Source: an uncultured Muribaculaceae bacterium
Lineage (GTDB): Bacteria; Bacteroidota; Bacteroidia; Bacteroidales; Muribaculaceae
NCBI GenBank assembly: GCA_910589095.1
Contig: CAJUSN010000089.1
Coordinates: 2,753-10,345 of the forward strand
Length of the DNA stretch: 7,593 bases
Reading direction: 5' to 3'
Shown: piece by piece, positions 7,363 to 7,593 of the stretch
Position numbering within the stretch: position 1 is the stretch's first letter
Layout of the letters: each line of letters opens with the position of its first letter
Made by a program: the position numbers and the translations under genes
Notes under the pieces: generated by a model
The model's database searches: none
Seen by the model: only the letters and a program-made list of their open reading frames with translations
Told to the model about the DNA's origin: nothing

Positions 7363-7377
7363 ATCTCGGAAGTGTTA

Positions 7378-7566
7378 TTATTTGATTTCTTTGTGTACGG
7401 TTACTTTCTTAAGAATGGGGTTGTATTTCTTAAGCTCGAGGCGCTCGGTGGTGTTCTTGCGGTTCTTGGTGGTGATATAGCGAGAAGTTCCGGGCATGCC
7501 GCTTGCTTTGTGTTCGGTGCATTCAAGGATTACCTGCACGCGGTTACCTTTAGCTTTCTTTGCCAT
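7378..7566 (-). CDS. rpmG: 50S ribosomal protein L33
   Basis: A complete 62-residue L33 of the large ribosomal subunit. The diagnostic parts are RVQVILECTEHKASG, SRYITTKNRKNT and the basic end LKKYNPILKKVTVHKEIK. Only one cysteine is present (in LECTE), so this is the form without the four-cysteine zinc site. Its length is normal for Bacteroidota L33. The ATG at 7566 starts MAKKAKGN and is preceded by an A-rich leader with AAGAAG just before the ATG, which is a poor Shine-Dalgarno match. In Bacteroidota rpmG usually follows rpmB (L28); that gene would lie beyond the right edge and is not visible. DUF4295 follows 15 bases downstream in the same operon. Confidence 0.97.
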   Translation of the reverse strand: MAKKAKGNRVQVILECTEHKASGMPGTSRYITTKNRKNTTERLELKKYNPILKKVTVHKEIK

Positions 7567-7593
7567 CTTCTTATAAATCTAAGTATTTGATTT

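Noticed and set aside
7372..7590. Plus-strand open frame of 72 codons at the right edge.
   Set aside because: It is the antisense of rpmG, whose protein is unmistakable.

Overview
The window looks like ordinary core-genome DNA from a Bacteroidota bacterium, most likely order Bacteroidales. A gut lineage such as Muribaculaceae is my guess, from the feel of the proteins rather than any computed score. The evidence is a TamB gene followed by a lipoprotein-type TamA homologue (TamL), an L33 gene followed by the small Bacteroidota-specific DUF4295 gene, A-rich leaders without Shine-Dalgarno sequences, and moderate GC content.

Layout: positions 1-1641 (+) are the 3' part of a large tamB gene whose 5' part lies off the left edge. 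It overlaps by 23 bases a complete Omp85-family gene, tamL (1619-3922, +). Together they would make the translocation and assembly module, which links the inner membrane to the outer membrane and helps insert or build outer-membrane material. A strong hairpin at 3956-3992 with flanking A and T runs separates this pair from a convergent gene on the minus strand, a 942-residue exported M16 (insulinase/pitrilysin-like) zinc peptidase (4015-6843). Upstream of the peptidase is a non-coding stretch of about 370 bases (6844-7212). It holds two small perfect inverted repeats, weak promoter-like matches, the rho-independent terminator of the next operon, and an AT-rich hairpin. At the right edge, two small minus-strand genes, rpmG (ribosomal protein L33, 7378-7566) and a DUF4295 gene (7213-7362, 49 aa), are co-oriented 15 bases apart and are followed by that terminator.

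Three of the five genes (tamB, tamL, M16) act in the cell envelope. The TAM pair is a clear functional unit. The M16 peptidase shares the periplasmic compartment but is convergent and separately terminated, so a link to TAM is only speculation. I found no mobile elements, CRISPR arrays, tRNA or rRNA genes, and no convincing sign of a new system. The points worth a second look are small: the relaxed lipobox of TamL, the Ala/Pro-rich tail of TamB, the paired inverted repeats upstream of the peptidase, and the early termination of the rpmG-DUF4295 operon.
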